From Rhodococcus oryzae (GTDB lineage Bacteria; Actinomycetota; Actinomycetes; Mycobacteriales; Mycobacteriaceae), in contig NZ_SUMD01000012.1 of assembly GCF_005049235.1 (NCBI RefSeq), positions 93,187 to 157,186 of the forward strand: a stretch of DNA of 64,000 nt, written 5' to 3'. The first letter of the stretch is position 1. Every line of letters begins with the position of its first letter. Shown in pieces: positions 47,427 to 56,540 of the stretch. The notes beneath the pieces were generated by a model. It was not told the origin of the DNA and did not search any database. It saw nothing but the letters and a program-made list of their open reading frames with translations. The position numbers were made by a program, and so were the translations under genes.

Positions 47427-49375
47427 GACGGGCCCTCGCTTCCTATTCCGGCCGAGTCCGGGTGATCGGCGAGTTCGGCGTCGGTGTAGTACTTGGCCAG
47501 TTCACCGAGATCGAAGAGCGCCAACAGGTCCGCGCGCATCGGCTGCTGGGGTTCGGGCGCGACCGTGACATCGGGCACCACGGTGTCCGCCGCGGTGTCG
47601 GCGCCGCCGACCACGCTGCACACCAGCAACGTGCCTCGCCACCCCGGGTCCATCGCCGGGTGGTCGTCCCTGGTGTGCCCGCCCCGGCTCTCGGTCCGCA
47701 TCAAGGCCGCCTTCGCGACGCACTCGCTGACCAGCAGCATGTTCCGTAGGTCCACCGCGAGGTGCCAGCCGGGGTTGAACTGCCGGTGCCCCTCCACAGT
47801 GACGCCGGGGATCCGCCGCCTGATCTCCTCCAGCTTCGCCAGCGCCTCCCGAATCTCGCCGTCCGTCCGGATGATGCCGACGAGATCGTTCATCGTCTGC
47901 TGGAGCTCGGTGTGCAGTGTGTACGGGTTCTCCGCAGCCTCGCCCTCAGCCGGCGGATCGAACGGTGCCAGCGCCATCGCCGCTGCCGCGGTCACGTCGG
48001 CCTCGTCGATCACCGGTCTGCGCTCGAGCGACTCCAGGTAGTCCGACGCCCCGAGGCCGGCACGACGACCGAAGACCAACAGGTCCGACAGCGAGTTCCC
48101 GCCGAGCCGGTTCGACCCGTGCATGCCGCCCGAGCACTCCCCCGCCGCGAACAGGCCGGGGAGGCTGGACGATCCGCTGTCGGGGTCCACCTCGATGCCG
48201 CCCATCACGTAGTGACAGGTCGGCCCGACCTCCATCGGCTCCTTGGTGATGTCGACGTCGGCGAGCTCCTTGAACTGGTGGTGCATGGACGGCAGCCGAC
48301 GCACGATCTCGTCGGCGGGCATCCGGGAGGCGATGTCGAGGTAGACGCCCCCGTGCGGCGTCGACCGCCCGGCCTTGACCTCCGAGTTGATCGCCCTGGC
48401 CACCTCGTCGCGCGGCAGCAGGTCGGGCGTGCGGCGGTTGTTGTCCGGATCGGTGAGCCAGCCGTCCGCCTCCTGCTCGGTCTCGGCGTACTGGCCTTTG
48501 AACACCGGCGGGATGTAGGAGAACATGAACCGCTCGCCCTCGGAGTTCTTGAGCACCCCACCGTCGCCGCGGACGCCCTCGGTCACGAGGATCCCCTTCA
48601 CGCTCGGCGGCCACACCATCCCCGTCGGGTGGAACTGCACGAACTCCATGTTGATCAGGTTCGCTCCCGCCCGCAGGGCCAGGGCGTGTCCGTCGCCGGT
48701 GTACTCCCACGAGTTCGAGGTGACCTTGAAGGACTTGCCGATCCCACCGGTCGCCATCACGATCGCGGGCGCGTCGAACAGGATGAACCGCCCGGATTCG
48801 CGCCAGTAGCCGAACGCGCCCGCGATCCGGCCGTCCTCTCGCAGGAGCTCGGTGATGGTGCATTCGGCGAACACCTTGATCCGGGCCTCGTAGTCGCCGG
48901 TCTCGGCGAAGTCCTCCTGCTGCAGGGCGACGATCTTCTGCTGCATGGTGCGGATGATCTCCAGGCCGGTGCGATCCCCCACGTGCGCCAGCCGCGGATA
49001 GGTGTGGCCGCCGAAATTGCGCTGGCTGATCCGGCCGTCCTCGGTCCGATCGAACAGCGCGCCATAGCTTTCCAGCTCCCACACCCGGTCGGGCGCCTCG
49101 CGCGCGTGCAGCTCGGCCATCCGCCAGTTGTTGAGGAACTTGCCGCCGCGCATGGTGTCCCGGTAGTGCGCCTGCCAGGAGTCCTTCGAGTTGGCATTGC
49201 CCATGGCCGCCGCGCAGCCGCCCTCCGCCATCACCGTGTGCGCCTTGCCGAACAACGATTTGCAGACCACCGCGACCGAATGACCGCGTTCGCGGGCCTC
49301 GATGACCGCGCGCAGTCCCGCGCCTCCCGCGCCGATCACGACGACGTCGTAGGTGTGCCGTTCGACCTCGGCCAC
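47423..49375 (-). CDS. sdhA: Succinate dehydrogenase flavoprotein subunit (Sdh1 type)
   Basis: A 650-residue flavoprotein oxidising succinate. FAD-binding VVVIGAGGAGLRAVIEARERGH, the flavin-linking HTVMAEGGCAAAMGN segment, EFVQFHPTGMVWP, LPGLFAAGECSGGMHGSNRLGGNSLSDLLVFGRRAG and RTESRGGHTRDDHP mark the family. It belongs to the Rv0248c branch of mycobacterial succinate dehydrogenase 1. Overlaps sdhB and lies 52 bp after the anchor gene. Confidence 0.95.
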   Translation of the reverse strand: MAEVERHTYDVVVIGAGGAGLRAVIEARERGHSVAVVCKSLFGKAHTVMAEGGCAAAMGNANSKDSWQAHYRDTMRGGKFLNNWRMAELHAREAPDRVWELESYGALFDRTEDGRISQRNFGGHTYPRLAHVGDRTGLEIIRTMQQKIVALQQEDFAETGDYEARIKVFAECTITELLREDGRIAGAFGYWRESGRFILFDAPAIVMATGGIGKSFKVTSNSWEYTGDGHALALRAGANLINMEFVQFHPTGMVWPPSVKGILVTEGVRGDGGVLKNSEGERFMFSYIPPVFKGQYAETEQEADGWLTDPDNNRRTPDLLPRDEVARAINSEVKAGRSTPHGGVYLDIASRMPADEIVRRLPSMHHQFKELADVDITKEPMEVGPTCHYVMGGIEVDPDSGSSSLPGLFAAGECSGGMHGSNRLGGNSLSDLLVFGRRAGLGASDYLESLERRPVIDEADVTAAAAMALAPFDPPAEGEAAENPYTLHTELQQTMNDLVGIIRTDGEIREALAKLEEIRRRIPGVTVEGHRQFNPGWHLAVDLRNMLLVSECVAKAALMRTESRGGHTRDDHPAMDPGWRGTLLVCSVVGGADTAADTVVPDVTVAPEPQQPMRADLLALFDLGELAKYYTDAELADHPDSAGIGSEGPS

Positions 49376-49427
49376 GGGCGGTCCCCCTTTGATCTCGGTT
49401 GGAGCTGGGATCGATCAGTGCTTGAGC

Positions 49428-50246
49428 TCAATCAATGAAACGCAGGTCCGAGATGGTGCCGCTGGCGACGAGCATGATGTAGAAGTCCGTGATCATCAGC
49501 GTCGCGAGCGTCGTCCAGGCGAGCTGCATGTGCCGGGTGTTGAGCCTGCCGACCAGGGTCCAGAGCCGATACCGGACCGGGTGCGCCGAGAAGTGCTTGA
49601 GCCGGCCACCGGTGATGTGCCTGCACGAGTGGCAGGACAGCGTGTACGCCCACAGCAGGATCACGTTCACCAGCAGGATGACGTTCCCGAGGCCGAAGCC
49701 GAACCCACCGCTCTCGCCGTGGAAGGCCGCGATCGCGTCGTAGGTGTTGATCAGCGAGACGATCAGCGCCGCATAGAAGAAGTAGCGGTGCGAGTTCTGC
49801 AGGATCAGCGGCAGCCGCGTCTCGCCGGTGTACCGCGCGTGCGGCTCGGCGACCGCACACGCGGCGGGCGCCAACCAGACCGAGCGGTAGTAGGCCTTGC
49901 GGTAGTAGTAGCAGGTGATCCGGAAGCCGAGCAGGAACGGCAGCACCAGGAAGCCGAGTGGTATCCACATCGGCAGCTCTCCGATGGGCGTACCGAAATG
50001 GCTGGACCCCGGCACGCACGAGTCGCTCAGGCACGGCGAGTAGAACGGGGTCAGGTAGTGGTATTGGTCGACCCAGTAGGCGGTGCGGACCCAGGACCGG
50101 ATGCTCGCGTACACGACAAAGGTGGCCAGCCCCAGCGTCGTCAGAAGTGGGGTCAGCCACCATCGGTCGGTCCGTAGGGTGCGCGCGGAGATCCGCGCAC
50201 GCGAGGGTCCGGTGACGCCACCGGACACCTTGGCCGGCGCGCTCAC
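49428..50246 (-). CDS. sdhC: Succinate dehydrogenase membrane anchor (Sdh1 type)
   Basis: A 272-residue membrane protein with about five helices (for example RWWLTPLLTTLGLATFVVYASIRSW, WIPLGFLVLPFLLGFRITCYYY, YFFYAALIVSLINTYDAI, GLGNVILLVNVILLWAYTLSCHSCRH). Histidine residues likely bind haem. Single large anchor replacing separate SdhC and SdhD, as in mycobacterial Rv0249c. Overlaps the upstream small gene by 4 bp. Confidence 0.88.
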   Translation of the reverse strand: MSAPAKVSGGVTGPSRARISARTLRTDRWWLTPLLTTLGLATFVVYASIRSWVRTAYWVDQYHYLTPFYSPCLSDSCVPGSSHFGTPIGELPMWIPLGFLVLPFLLGFRITCYYYRKAYYRSVWLAPAACAVAEPHARYTGETRLPLILQNSHRYFFYAALIVSLINTYDAIAAFHGESGGFGFGLGNVILLVNVILLWAYTLSCHSCRHITGGRLKHFSAHPVRYRLWTLVGRLNTRHMQLAWTTLATLMITDFYIMLVASGTISDLRFID

Positions 50247-50527
50247 CGGCGCTCGTGGGGATGACCGCCTACGCCCTCGTCGTCAGCGCCCAGCCAGAGC
50301 GTCTGGTCATATGGGGTGTCCGGCACGGGCACCCGCTCGTGCTGCCCGCCGTGCGCCATCCGGGGAGGCGACTCGTCGAGGTCACCCGCGTCGAGCTCCA
50401 GACGCTCCACGTCGTTGGCCAGCCTGCGGACGGCCGCCGCGTCGCCGTAGACCGTGCGGAGCGAACCGACGCACTGCCGCAAGTGCCCGATCGTGCGCTG
50501 CAGCTCCATCATTTCGGTGTTGGACAT
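50243..50527 (-). CDS. Small conserved protein leading the sdh operon (Rv0250c-like)
   Basis: A 94-residue soluble protein with a coiled N-terminal helix (NTEMMELQRTIGHLRQCVGSLRTVYGDAAAVRRLANDVERLEL) and a polar acidic C-terminus. Mycobacterial Rv0250c occupies the same place ahead of sdhCAB. It overlaps sdhC by 4 bp. Its function is unproven; an accessory or regulatory role in this complex is likely. A CRP-like site lies 23 bp upstream. Confidence 0.82.
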   Translation of the reverse strand: MSNTEMMELQRTIGHLRQCVGSLRTVYGDAAAVRRLANDVERLELDAGDLDESPPRMAHGGQHERVPVPDTPYDQTLWLGADDEGVGGHPHERR

Positions 50528-50549
50528 TCGAACCTCCGAGACCCGATGA

Positions 50550-50565
50550 TGTGATTGCTATCACA
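50550..50565. promoter_or_regulatory. CRP/GlxR-type site between sdh operon and P450
   Basis: TGTGATTGCTATCACA fits the CRP-class consensus TGTGA-N6-TCACA exactly. It starts 23 bp upstream of the sdh operon start and is also upstream of the P450 gene. A TACGGT (50567-50572) may serve a leaderless P450 start at 50579. Confidence 0.75.
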
Positions 50566-50665
50566 CTACGGTAAGCGCATGGCCACGACCCCGCATCCGA
50601 CTGCGCAATTCGTCGGAACCGCTCCGGAATCGGGCGCCGTGCCGGACCGACAGAAGGGTGTTCGC

Positions 50666-51955
50666 ATGGTGTCGCAGCGTGGTCGTCGAGCCGCTCCGCA
50701 GGCTCAGATCCCCGGACTCGACCTGCCCGCGGGATTCGATTTCACCGATCCCGATCTGTACGTGACGGGCGTGCCGCACGCGCAGCTGGCCGCGCTCCGT
50801 GCGCACTGCCCTGTGTGGTGGAACCCGCAGCCGCCCGACGTCGGCGGCTACCGCGACGAGGGCTATTGGGTGGTGACCAAGCACGCCGACATCCGGGAGA
50901 TCTCGCGGAACTCCGAGCTCTTTTCGAGCTGGGAGAAGACCGCAATGGTCCGGGTCGAGGACGACATCACGCCGGAGAACGTCGAGATGCAGCGGCTCAT
51001 CATGCTGAACAAGGACGCACCGGAGCACACCACGCTGCGCAAACTCGTCGCCCGCGGGTTCACGCCACGGGCGATCTCGAACCTGCGCGCGACCCTCGCG
51101 GAACGCGCCGAGAAGATCGTCGCGTCCGCCGCGACGGCGGGCAGCGGCGACTTCGTCTCGCAGGTCGCCTGCGAGCTTCCATTGCAGGCCATCGCCGAAC
51201 TGATCGGCGTGCCGCAGGAGGACCGCCGCAAACTCTTCGACTGGTCCAACGAGATGACCGGCGGCGACGACCCCGACTACGACACGGACCCGCTGACCGC
51301 CTCCGCGGAGATCCTCGGGTACGCCTACCAATTGGCCGACGCCCGCCGTCAGTGCCCGGCCGAAGACATCGTGACGACCCTGATCCAGGCCGATATCGAC
51401 GGCGACGAGCTCACCCCCGAGGAGTTCGGGTTCTTCGTGATCCTGCTGACGGTGGCGGGCAACGAGACCACCCGCAACGCCATCACCCACGGGATGATCG
51501 CGTTCCTGGAGAACCCGGACCAGTGGGAGTTGTTCAAGCGCGAGCGGCCGGCAACGACCGCCGACGAGATCGTCCGCTGGGCGACGCCGGTGACCGCGTT
51601 CCAGCGGACCGCGACCGCCGACACGGTGCTCGGCGGGCAGCAGATCCGCAAGGGCGACCGGGTCGCGATGTTCTACGCCTCCGGGAACTTCGACGAGGAC
51701 GTGTTCGACAATCCGACGAGGTTCGACATCACCCGGGATCCCAACCCGCACCTGGGCTTCGGCGGCTCGGGTGCACATTTCTGCCTCGGCTCGAACCTCG
51801 CCCTGCTCGAGATCGACCTGATCTTCAACGCACTGGCCGACCGGATACCGGACATCTCCCGCCTCGGCGACCCGCAACACCTGCGCTCCGGCTGGCTCAA
51901 CGGGATCAAGCGGTTCGACGTCGACTACGGAAGCGGCTGCCCCGTCAAGCACTGA
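50666..51955 (+). CDS. Cytochrome P450, CYP125-like
   Basis: A 429-residue cytochrome P450 with strong similarity in pattern to CYP125 (steroid C26/C27 hydroxylase). Landmarks: [41 protein letters not shown] (I-helix), [18 protein letters not shown], and haem-binding [25 protein letters not shown] 8 nt before ATG 50666 favours this start; ATG 50579 with a -10 at 50567 is an alternative leaderless one. Its 3' end overlaps bioD by 31 bp convergently. Substrate unproven; cholesterol-type sterol is the family analogy. Confidence 0.9.
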   Translation: MVSQRGRRAAPQAQIPGLDLPAGFDFTDPDLYVTGVPHAQLAALRAHCPVWWNPQPPDVGGYRDEGYWVVTKHADIREISRNSELFSSWEKTAMVRVEDDITPENVEMQRLIMLNKDAPEHTTLRKLVARGFTPRAISNLRATLAERAEKIVASAATAGSGDFVSQVACELPLQAIAELIGVPQEDRRKLFDWSNEMTGGDDPDYDTDPLTASAEILGYAYQLADARRQCPAEDIVTTLIQADIDGDELTPEEFGFFVILLTVAGNETTRNAITHGMIAFLENPDQWELFKRERPATTADEIVRWATPVTAFQRTATADTVLGGQQIRKGDRVAMFYASGNFDEDVFDNPTRFDITRDPNPHLGFGGSGAHFCLGSNLALLEIDLIFNALADRIPDISRLGDPQHLRSGWLNGIKRFDVDYGSGCPVKH

Positions 51956-52626
51956 GCGACCGCCGGACCGAACCACCCGGGCGCCGCGGCCGCGAACGCC
52001 TCACGCGCGAGCACGGCCGAGCCGGCCGGGACCAACCCGAGCAGCGGCACTCCGGTCAGGTCGGCGAGTTCCTCGAGGTTGCACCGCGCGGCGAGATCCG
52101 GCTCCGACGGCCAGGACCCGATGACCAGACCCACGCAGGGCACCCCGGCGGATTCGAGCGCGCGCACCGTCAGGGCGCTGTGGTTCAGGGTGCCGAGTCC
52201 CGCCGCGGCGACCACGAGGACCGGGGCACCGAGCTCCCGCGCCACGTCGACGAGCGTGAACCCGTCCGCCCCGAGACGAACCAGCAGCCCGCCCGCGCCC
52301 TCGACGAGGGTCAGGTCGTGGGTGGCGTCGAGCGCACGGGCCGCGGCCACCACCTCGGCACACTCCAGCTGGGGCATCCCCGCCCGGCGAGCGGCGGTGT
52401 CGGGGGCGAGCGGCTCCGGGTACCGGGCCAGCTCCAGCACCTCGTCCACGCCCGAAAGCCGCTGCACCTCGGCCAGATCCCCCGGCTCGCCGACGCCGAC
52501 GCCGGTCTGCGCCGGCTTGCACACGGCCACCGTGCGACCGGCGGACAGCGCGACCGAGGCGAGCGCGGCGGTCACCACGGTCTTGCCGACGTCCGTCGAG
52601 GTACCGCTGATGAGCAGCACGCTCAC
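51925..52626 (-). CDS. bioD: Dethiobiotin synthetase
   Basis: A 233-residue ATP-dependent carboxylase. P-loop GTSTDVGKT near the N-terminus, [10 protein letters not shown], and [13 protein letters not shown] are characteristic. Last of bioA-bioF-bioD; the start overlaps bioF by 4 bp. The stop region is antiparallel to the P450 end. Confidence 0.94.
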   Translation of the reverse strand: MSVLLISGTSTDVGKTVVTAALASVALSAGRTVAVCKPAQTGVGVGEPGDLAEVQRLSGVDEVLELARYPEPLAPDTAARRAGMPQLECAEVVAAARALDATHDLTLVEGAGGLLVRLGADGFTLVDVARELGAPVLVVAAAGLGTLNHSALTVRALESAGVPCVGLVIGSWPSEPDLAARCNLEELADLTGVPLLGLVPAGSAVLAREAFAAAAPGWFGPAVAQCLTGQPLP

Positions 52627-53810
52627 GCGGGCGCCCCGGCGAGGATCTCGGTGAGAACGGTCTCGATGGTGGCGAGCTCGTCGGGCGTGATGGTCGCTCG
52701 CGCGGTCAGGCGCAGCCGGGAGGTGCCCTCCGGCACCGACGGCGGGCGAAAGCAGCCGACGTGCAGTCCGCGTTCGCGGCAGGCCTGGGCGGCGTCGAAG
52801 GCCCGCTGAGCGTCACCGAGCACCACGGAGACCACCGCGGACTCGGGTTCGCCCACGGCCGTGCCGACGGGCGGCACCGCCGCCGTGCCGACGGGCGGCA
52901 CCGCCGCCGCGATCCGGGCCAGGTCGCGGGCCCTGTCGAGCACCGCGGTCGCCCGTTCGGGCTCCCGGCGCAGCACCCCGAGCGCGGCCCGCGCGGCACC
53001 GACCGCGGCGGGCGCGAGCCCGGTGTCGAAGATGAAGGCGCGGGCGGCGTCGATCAGGTGCGCGCGGATCCGGGCGTCGCCGAGCACCACGCCGCCCTGG
53101 CTGGCCAGGGACTTCGACAGCGTCGCGGTGATCACCAGATCCGGCTCCCCCGCCAACCCGACCTCGTGCACGAGCCCGCGCCCGCCGTCGCCCCGCACCC
53201 CAATCGCGTGGGCCTCGTCCACCAACAGCACCGCACCGTATTCGCGGCAGACCCGGTGCAGTGCGCGCACCGGCGCCAGGTCGCCGTCGGCGCTGAACAC
53301 CGAGTCGGTGAGTACCAGGGCGCGCTCCTCGGTCCTGGTCGCGAGCGCGTCGCGGACAGCGTCCACGTCACCGCGCGGGCTGACCTGCACCCGCGCCCTC
53401 GACAGCCGACAGGCGTCGACGAGCGAGGCGTGGCTGCCCGCGTCGGAGACGATCAGAGAGCCCTTGCCGGACAGCGCGGTGACCACGCCTAGGTTCGCCG
53501 CGTACCCCGAGGAGAACACCAGCCCTGACTCGGCGCCGACGAACTCGGCCAGCTCCCGCTCGAGCAGTTCGTGTTCGGTGGTGGTCCCGGTGACCAGGCG
53601 CGATCCGGTCGCGCCCGCGCCCCAGCGGCGCAGCGCCGCCATCGCGCCGTCGATCACCTCCGGGTGCCGGACCAGACCGAGGTAGTCGTTGGAGGCCAGG
53701 TCGATTGTCGCCGGGGCAGGCGTGCGCGGCCGCAGCTCACGCCGCAGCCCGGCGTCGCGGCGCCGCTGCGCCACGTCGTCCAGCCAGCTCAGTGCGTCAT
53801 CGTTACCCAC
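52623..53810 (-). CDS. bioF: 8-amino-7-oxononanoate synthase (with internal 8-residue duplication)
   Basis: A 395-residue PLP enzyme condensing pimeloyl-thioester with alanine. Landmarks: [60 protein letters not shown], and PLP-lysine [12 protein letters not shown]. Near the C-terminal domain an AAVPPVGT octapeptide occurs twice (52861-52908), which inserts a Pro/Ala/Gly-rich linker. GTG start at 53810. Upstream TATGGT (53819-53824, minus) spaced 8 nt from GTG suggests a leaderless transcript. Confidence 0.93.
   Translation of the reverse strand: MGNDDALSWLDDVAQRRRDAGLRRELRPRTPAPATIDLASNDYLGLVRHPEVIDGAMAALRRWGAGATGSRLVTGTTTEHELLERELAEFVGAESGLVFSSGYAANLGVVTALSGKGSLIVSDAGSHASLVDACRLSRARVQVSPRGDVDAVRDALATRTEERALVLTDSVFSADGDLAPVRALHRVCREYGAVLLVDEAHAIGVRGDGGRGLVHEVGLAGEPDLVITATLSKSLASQGGVVLGDARIRAHLIDAARAFIFDTGLAPAAVGAARAALGVLRREPERATAVLDRARDLARIAAAVPPVGTAAVPPVGTAVGEPESAVVSVVLGDAQRAFDAAQACRERGLHVGCFRPPSVPEGTSRLRLTARATITPDELATIETVLTEILAGAPA
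52861..52908. repeat. In-frame 24-bp tandem duplication within bioF
   Basis: Two identical 24-bp units (52861-52884, 52885-52908) code AAVPPVGT on the minus strand. They lie in a non-catalytic linker. The unit length is the same as in the tautomerase repeat, though sequences differ. Confidence 0.9.
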
Positions 53811-53831
53811 GATGACGCACCATACGCGCTC

Positions 53832-53850
53832 ACTTGAACGGCGTTCAAGT
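53832..53850. promoter_or_regulatory. BioQ-type operator before bioF
   Basis: A 19-bp perfect odd-centred palindrome, arms ACTTGAACG and CGTTCAAGT. It lies in the 42-bp gap between the bioA stop and the bioF start, so bioF-bioD has its own BioQ-controlled promoter while bioA does not share it. Confidence 0.85.
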
Positions 53851-53852
53851 CA

Positions 53853-55139
53853 TCAGGCAGTCGCCCGCGCCGCCGCCACCATCCCCGCCGCGATCGCCGC
53901 GACCTCCTCGGGGGTACAGATGTACGGCGGCATCGCGTAGATCAGCTTTCCGAACGGCCGCAGCCACACGCCCGCTGCCACCGCCGCGTCGGTGGTGAGC
54001 CGCATGTCCACCGGCCGCTCCATCTCGATCACGCCGATCCCGCCGAGTACCCGCACGTCTGCCACCCCTGGCAAGTCCCGGGCAGGTGCCAGCCCGGCCG
54101 CCAGCCCGGCGCCCAACGCTGCCACCTCACCGCACCAGTCCCGTGAGAGCAGCAGCTCGACCGCCGCCACGGCGACCGCGCAGGCGAGCGGGTTCCCCAT
54201 GAACGTCGGGCCGTGCATCAGCCCACCTGCCTCCCCCGCGCTGATCGTCGCCGCGACCGCGGTGCTGCACAGCGTGGCGGCGAGGGTCATGTATCCCCCG
54301 GTCAACGCCTTGCCCACGCACATGATGTCGGGGGCGACACCGGCGTGATCGGCCGCGAACAGAGCCCCGGTGCGGCCGAAGCCGGTGGCGATCTCGTCGA
54401 ACACCAGGAGCAACTCGTGTTCGTCCGCGAGGCGACGCAACTCGCTGAGGTACCGCGGATCGTGGAAACGCATGCCGCCCGCGCCCTGCACGACGGGTTC
54501 GACGATGATCGCGGCCAGCTCGTCCCGGTGCTCGTTCAGGATCCGCTCGAACTCGGCGACATAGGCCGGGTCGAACTCGCTCGGCGGGATCGGTGCGAAC
54601 ACCTGCCGGGTCAGCACGTCCGTCCACAGCGAGTGCATGCCGCCATCGGGGTCGCACACGCTCATCGGCGCGAAGGTGTCGCCGTGGTAGCCGCCGCGCC
54701 AGGTCAGCAGCCGATTCTTCGCGGGCCGACCGATCGCCCGCTGATACTGCAGGCACATCTTCACGGCGACCTCGACGGACACCGACCCCGAGTCGGCCAG
54801 GAACACCTTGTCCAGCCCCGCCGGGGTGATCTCGACGAGCAGCTCCGCCAGCCGGGCCGCAGGCTCGTGGGTGAGCCCGCCGAACATGACATGGCTCATC
54901 CGCCCGAGCTGGGCGGTCGCGGCGGCGTCGAGCACCGGGTGGCGGTATCCGTGCACGGCCGACCACCACGAGCTCATCCCGTCGATCAGTTCCGTGCCGT
55001 CGGCCAGCGTCAGCCGGACCCCGCTCGCACTGTCGACCACCAACGCGCTGGTGGACGCCGGAAACGCGCCGTACGGATGCCAGAGGTGCTCGGCGTCGAT
55101 GCGGGAGATCTGATCTGCGGTCAGCGGGGGTCGGGACAC
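53853..55139 (-). CDS. bioA: Adenosylmethionine-8-amino-7-oxononanoate aminotransferase
   Basis: A 428-residue PLP class III aminotransferase. LWHPYGAF near the N-terminus, [33 protein letters not shown] and PLP-lysine in [17 protein letters not shown] identify BioA. GTG start lies 27 bp after the second P450's stop on the same strand, so they are probably cotranscribed; a TAGGGT 6 nt before GTG may also make its own leaderless promoter. Confidence 0.95.
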   Translation of the reverse strand: MSRPPLTADQISRIDAEHLWHPYGAFPASTSALVVDSASGVRLTLADGTELIDGMSSWWSAVHGYRHPVLDAAATAQLGRMSHVMFGGLTHEPAARLAELLVEITPAGLDKVFLADSGSVSVEVAVKMCLQYQRAIGRPAKNRLLTWRGGYHGDTFAPMSVCDPDGGMHSLWTDVLTRQVFAPIPPSEFDPAYVAEFERILNEHRDELAAIIVEPVVQGAGGMRFHDPRYLSELRRLADEHELLLVFDEIATGFGRTGALFAADHAGVAPDIMCVGKALTGGYMTLAATLCSTAVAATISAGEAGGLMHGPTFMGNPLACAVAVAAVELLLSRDWCGEVAALGAGLAAGLAPARDLPGVADVRVLGGIGVIEMERPVDMRLTTDAAVAAGVWLRPFGKLIYAMPPYICTPEEVAAIAAGMVAAARATA

Positions 55140-55166
55140 ACCAGGACCCTAGCGAGCCGCCGCGAG

Positions 55167-56417
55167 CTACCCGTGCTGGACCGGGCAGCCACCCCGGTAG
55201 TCGACCTGGAGCTCCTTGATCCCGTTGATCCACCCGGACCGCAGCCGACGCGGATCGCCGATCCTGCTCAGGTCCGGCATGTGGTCTGCGATCGCGTCGA
55301 ACATGAGCCCCACCTCCATGCGGGCCAGATTCGCGCCGACGCAATAGTGGGCGCCGGTGCCGCCGAAGCTCAGGTGCGGATTCTCGGCCCTGGTGATGTC
55401 GAATTCCATCGGGTTCTCGAAGACGTCCTCATCGAAGTTCGCCGACGCGTAGAACATCACCACCCGGTCCCCCGCCGCGATCTCCTGGCAGCCGAGCTGG
55501 GTGTCACTGAGTGCGGTCCGCTGGAACGCAGTCACCGGTGTCGCCCAACGGATGATCTCGTCGACGGCGGTCGCCGGCCGCTCCCGCTTGTACAACTCCC
55601 ACTGGTCCGGATGATCGAGGAACGCCATGATCCCGTGCGTGATCGCATTGCGGGTGGTCTCGTTCCCCGCGACGGCCAGGATCAGCACGAAGAACCCGAA
55701 CTCCTCCGAGGTGAGCGCCTCGCCATCCACATCCGCCTCGACGAGGGTCGTCAGCAGGTCGCCCGCCGGACACTGCTTGCGCTGCTCCGCCATCAGGTAC
55801 GAGTACCCCAACAGCTCCGTCGTGGCGGTGACCGACGCCGCCGCGAACTCCGGATCGTCGTATCCCATCATCTGATTCGACCAGTCGAAGATCTTCCCGC
55901 GATCATCCTGCGGCACGCCGATCAGCTCGGCGATTGCCTGCAGTGGGAGTTCGGCGGCCACCTGCGTCACGAAGTCTCCCGTGCCGCCCGCCGCCGCCTG
56001 CTTCACTATCGATTCCGCGCGCGCCTGCAACGCCGGGCGCAGGTCCGCGATCGACCGCGGGGTGAACGCCCGGGAGATCAGCTTCCTGAGCTTGGTGTGC
56101 TCGGGCGCATCCTTGTTGAGAAGCAGGTTCCGCAGCATGTCGATCGTCTCGCGCGGGGTGTCATCGGCGAACCTGGGGATCGCCGAGTTCTGCCAGGTGG
56201 AGAAGACGGCGCCGTTGCGCGAGACCTCCTTGACATCGGCGTGCTTGGTGACGGCCCAGTACCCGCCGTCACCGAAGCCGCCCTTGTCCGGCGACTGGGG
56301 GCTCCACCAGACCGGCGCGGTCCTGCGGAGGTCCGCGAACTCCTCGGCGGGCAGCCGGGCTTCGTACACGGCGGGATCGGTGAGGTCGAAACCGTCCGGG
56401 ATATTCGGTGTGCGCAC
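55167..56417 (-). CDS. Cytochrome P450, CYP125-like, upstream of bioA
   Basis: A 416-residue P450 close to the one at 50666. Landmarks: [62 protein letters not shown], and haem-binding FGGTGAHYCVGANLARMEV. Begins MRTPNIPDGFDLTDPAVYEARLP, a typical CYP125 N-terminus. It leads the same-strand series P450-bioA-bioF-bioD and follows a PucR-type regulator (also same strand). An inverted repeat sits 62 bp upstream. Substrate unknown. Confidence 0.92.
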   Translation of the reverse strand: MRTPNIPDGFDLTDPAVYEARLPAEEFADLRRTAPVWWSPQSPDKGGFGDGGYWAVTKHADVKEVSRNGAVFSTWQNSAIPRFADDTPRETIDMLRNLLLNKDAPEHTKLRKLISRAFTPRSIADLRPALQARAESIVKQAAAGGTGDFVTQVAAELPLQAIAELIGVPQDDRGKIFDWSNQMMGYDDPEFAAASVTATTELLGYSYLMAEQRKQCPAGDLLTTLVEADVDGEALTSEEFGFFVLILAVAGNETTRNAITHGIMAFLDHPDQWELYKRERPATAVDEIIRWATPVTAFQRTALSDTQLGCQEIAAGDRVVMFYASANFDEDVFENPMEFDITRAENPHLSFGGTGAHYCVGANLARMEVGLMFDAIADHMPDLSRIGDPRRLRSGWINGIKELQVDYRGGCPVQHG

Positions 56418-56478
56418 TGCAATCTCCTCGTCCTCGGGTGAGTGTCATGACGAGCGTCACACGGCGAAAAGGGCTAGT

Positions 56479-56499
56479 GCTTGGCAGATTTCGCCAAGC
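56479..56499. promoter_or_regulatory. Inverted repeat upstream of the P450 leader gene
   Basis: Arms GCTTGGC (56479-56485) and GCCAAGC (56493-56499) with 7-bp spacer. It lies between the pucR stop and the P450 start, 62 bp from the P450. An operator is more likely than a terminator because there is little GC-stem length. Confidence 0.4.
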
Positions 56500-56540
56500 C
56501 CGTCACCGTGATTTGTGTGACCCACACACCGGGGCCGCGA

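Noticed and set aside
55167..56417. Calling the bioA-linked P450 a BioI-type pimelate enzyme
   Set aside because: Its motifs and N-terminus match CYP125-like steroid P450s, and context alone does not establish a pimelate-forming role.
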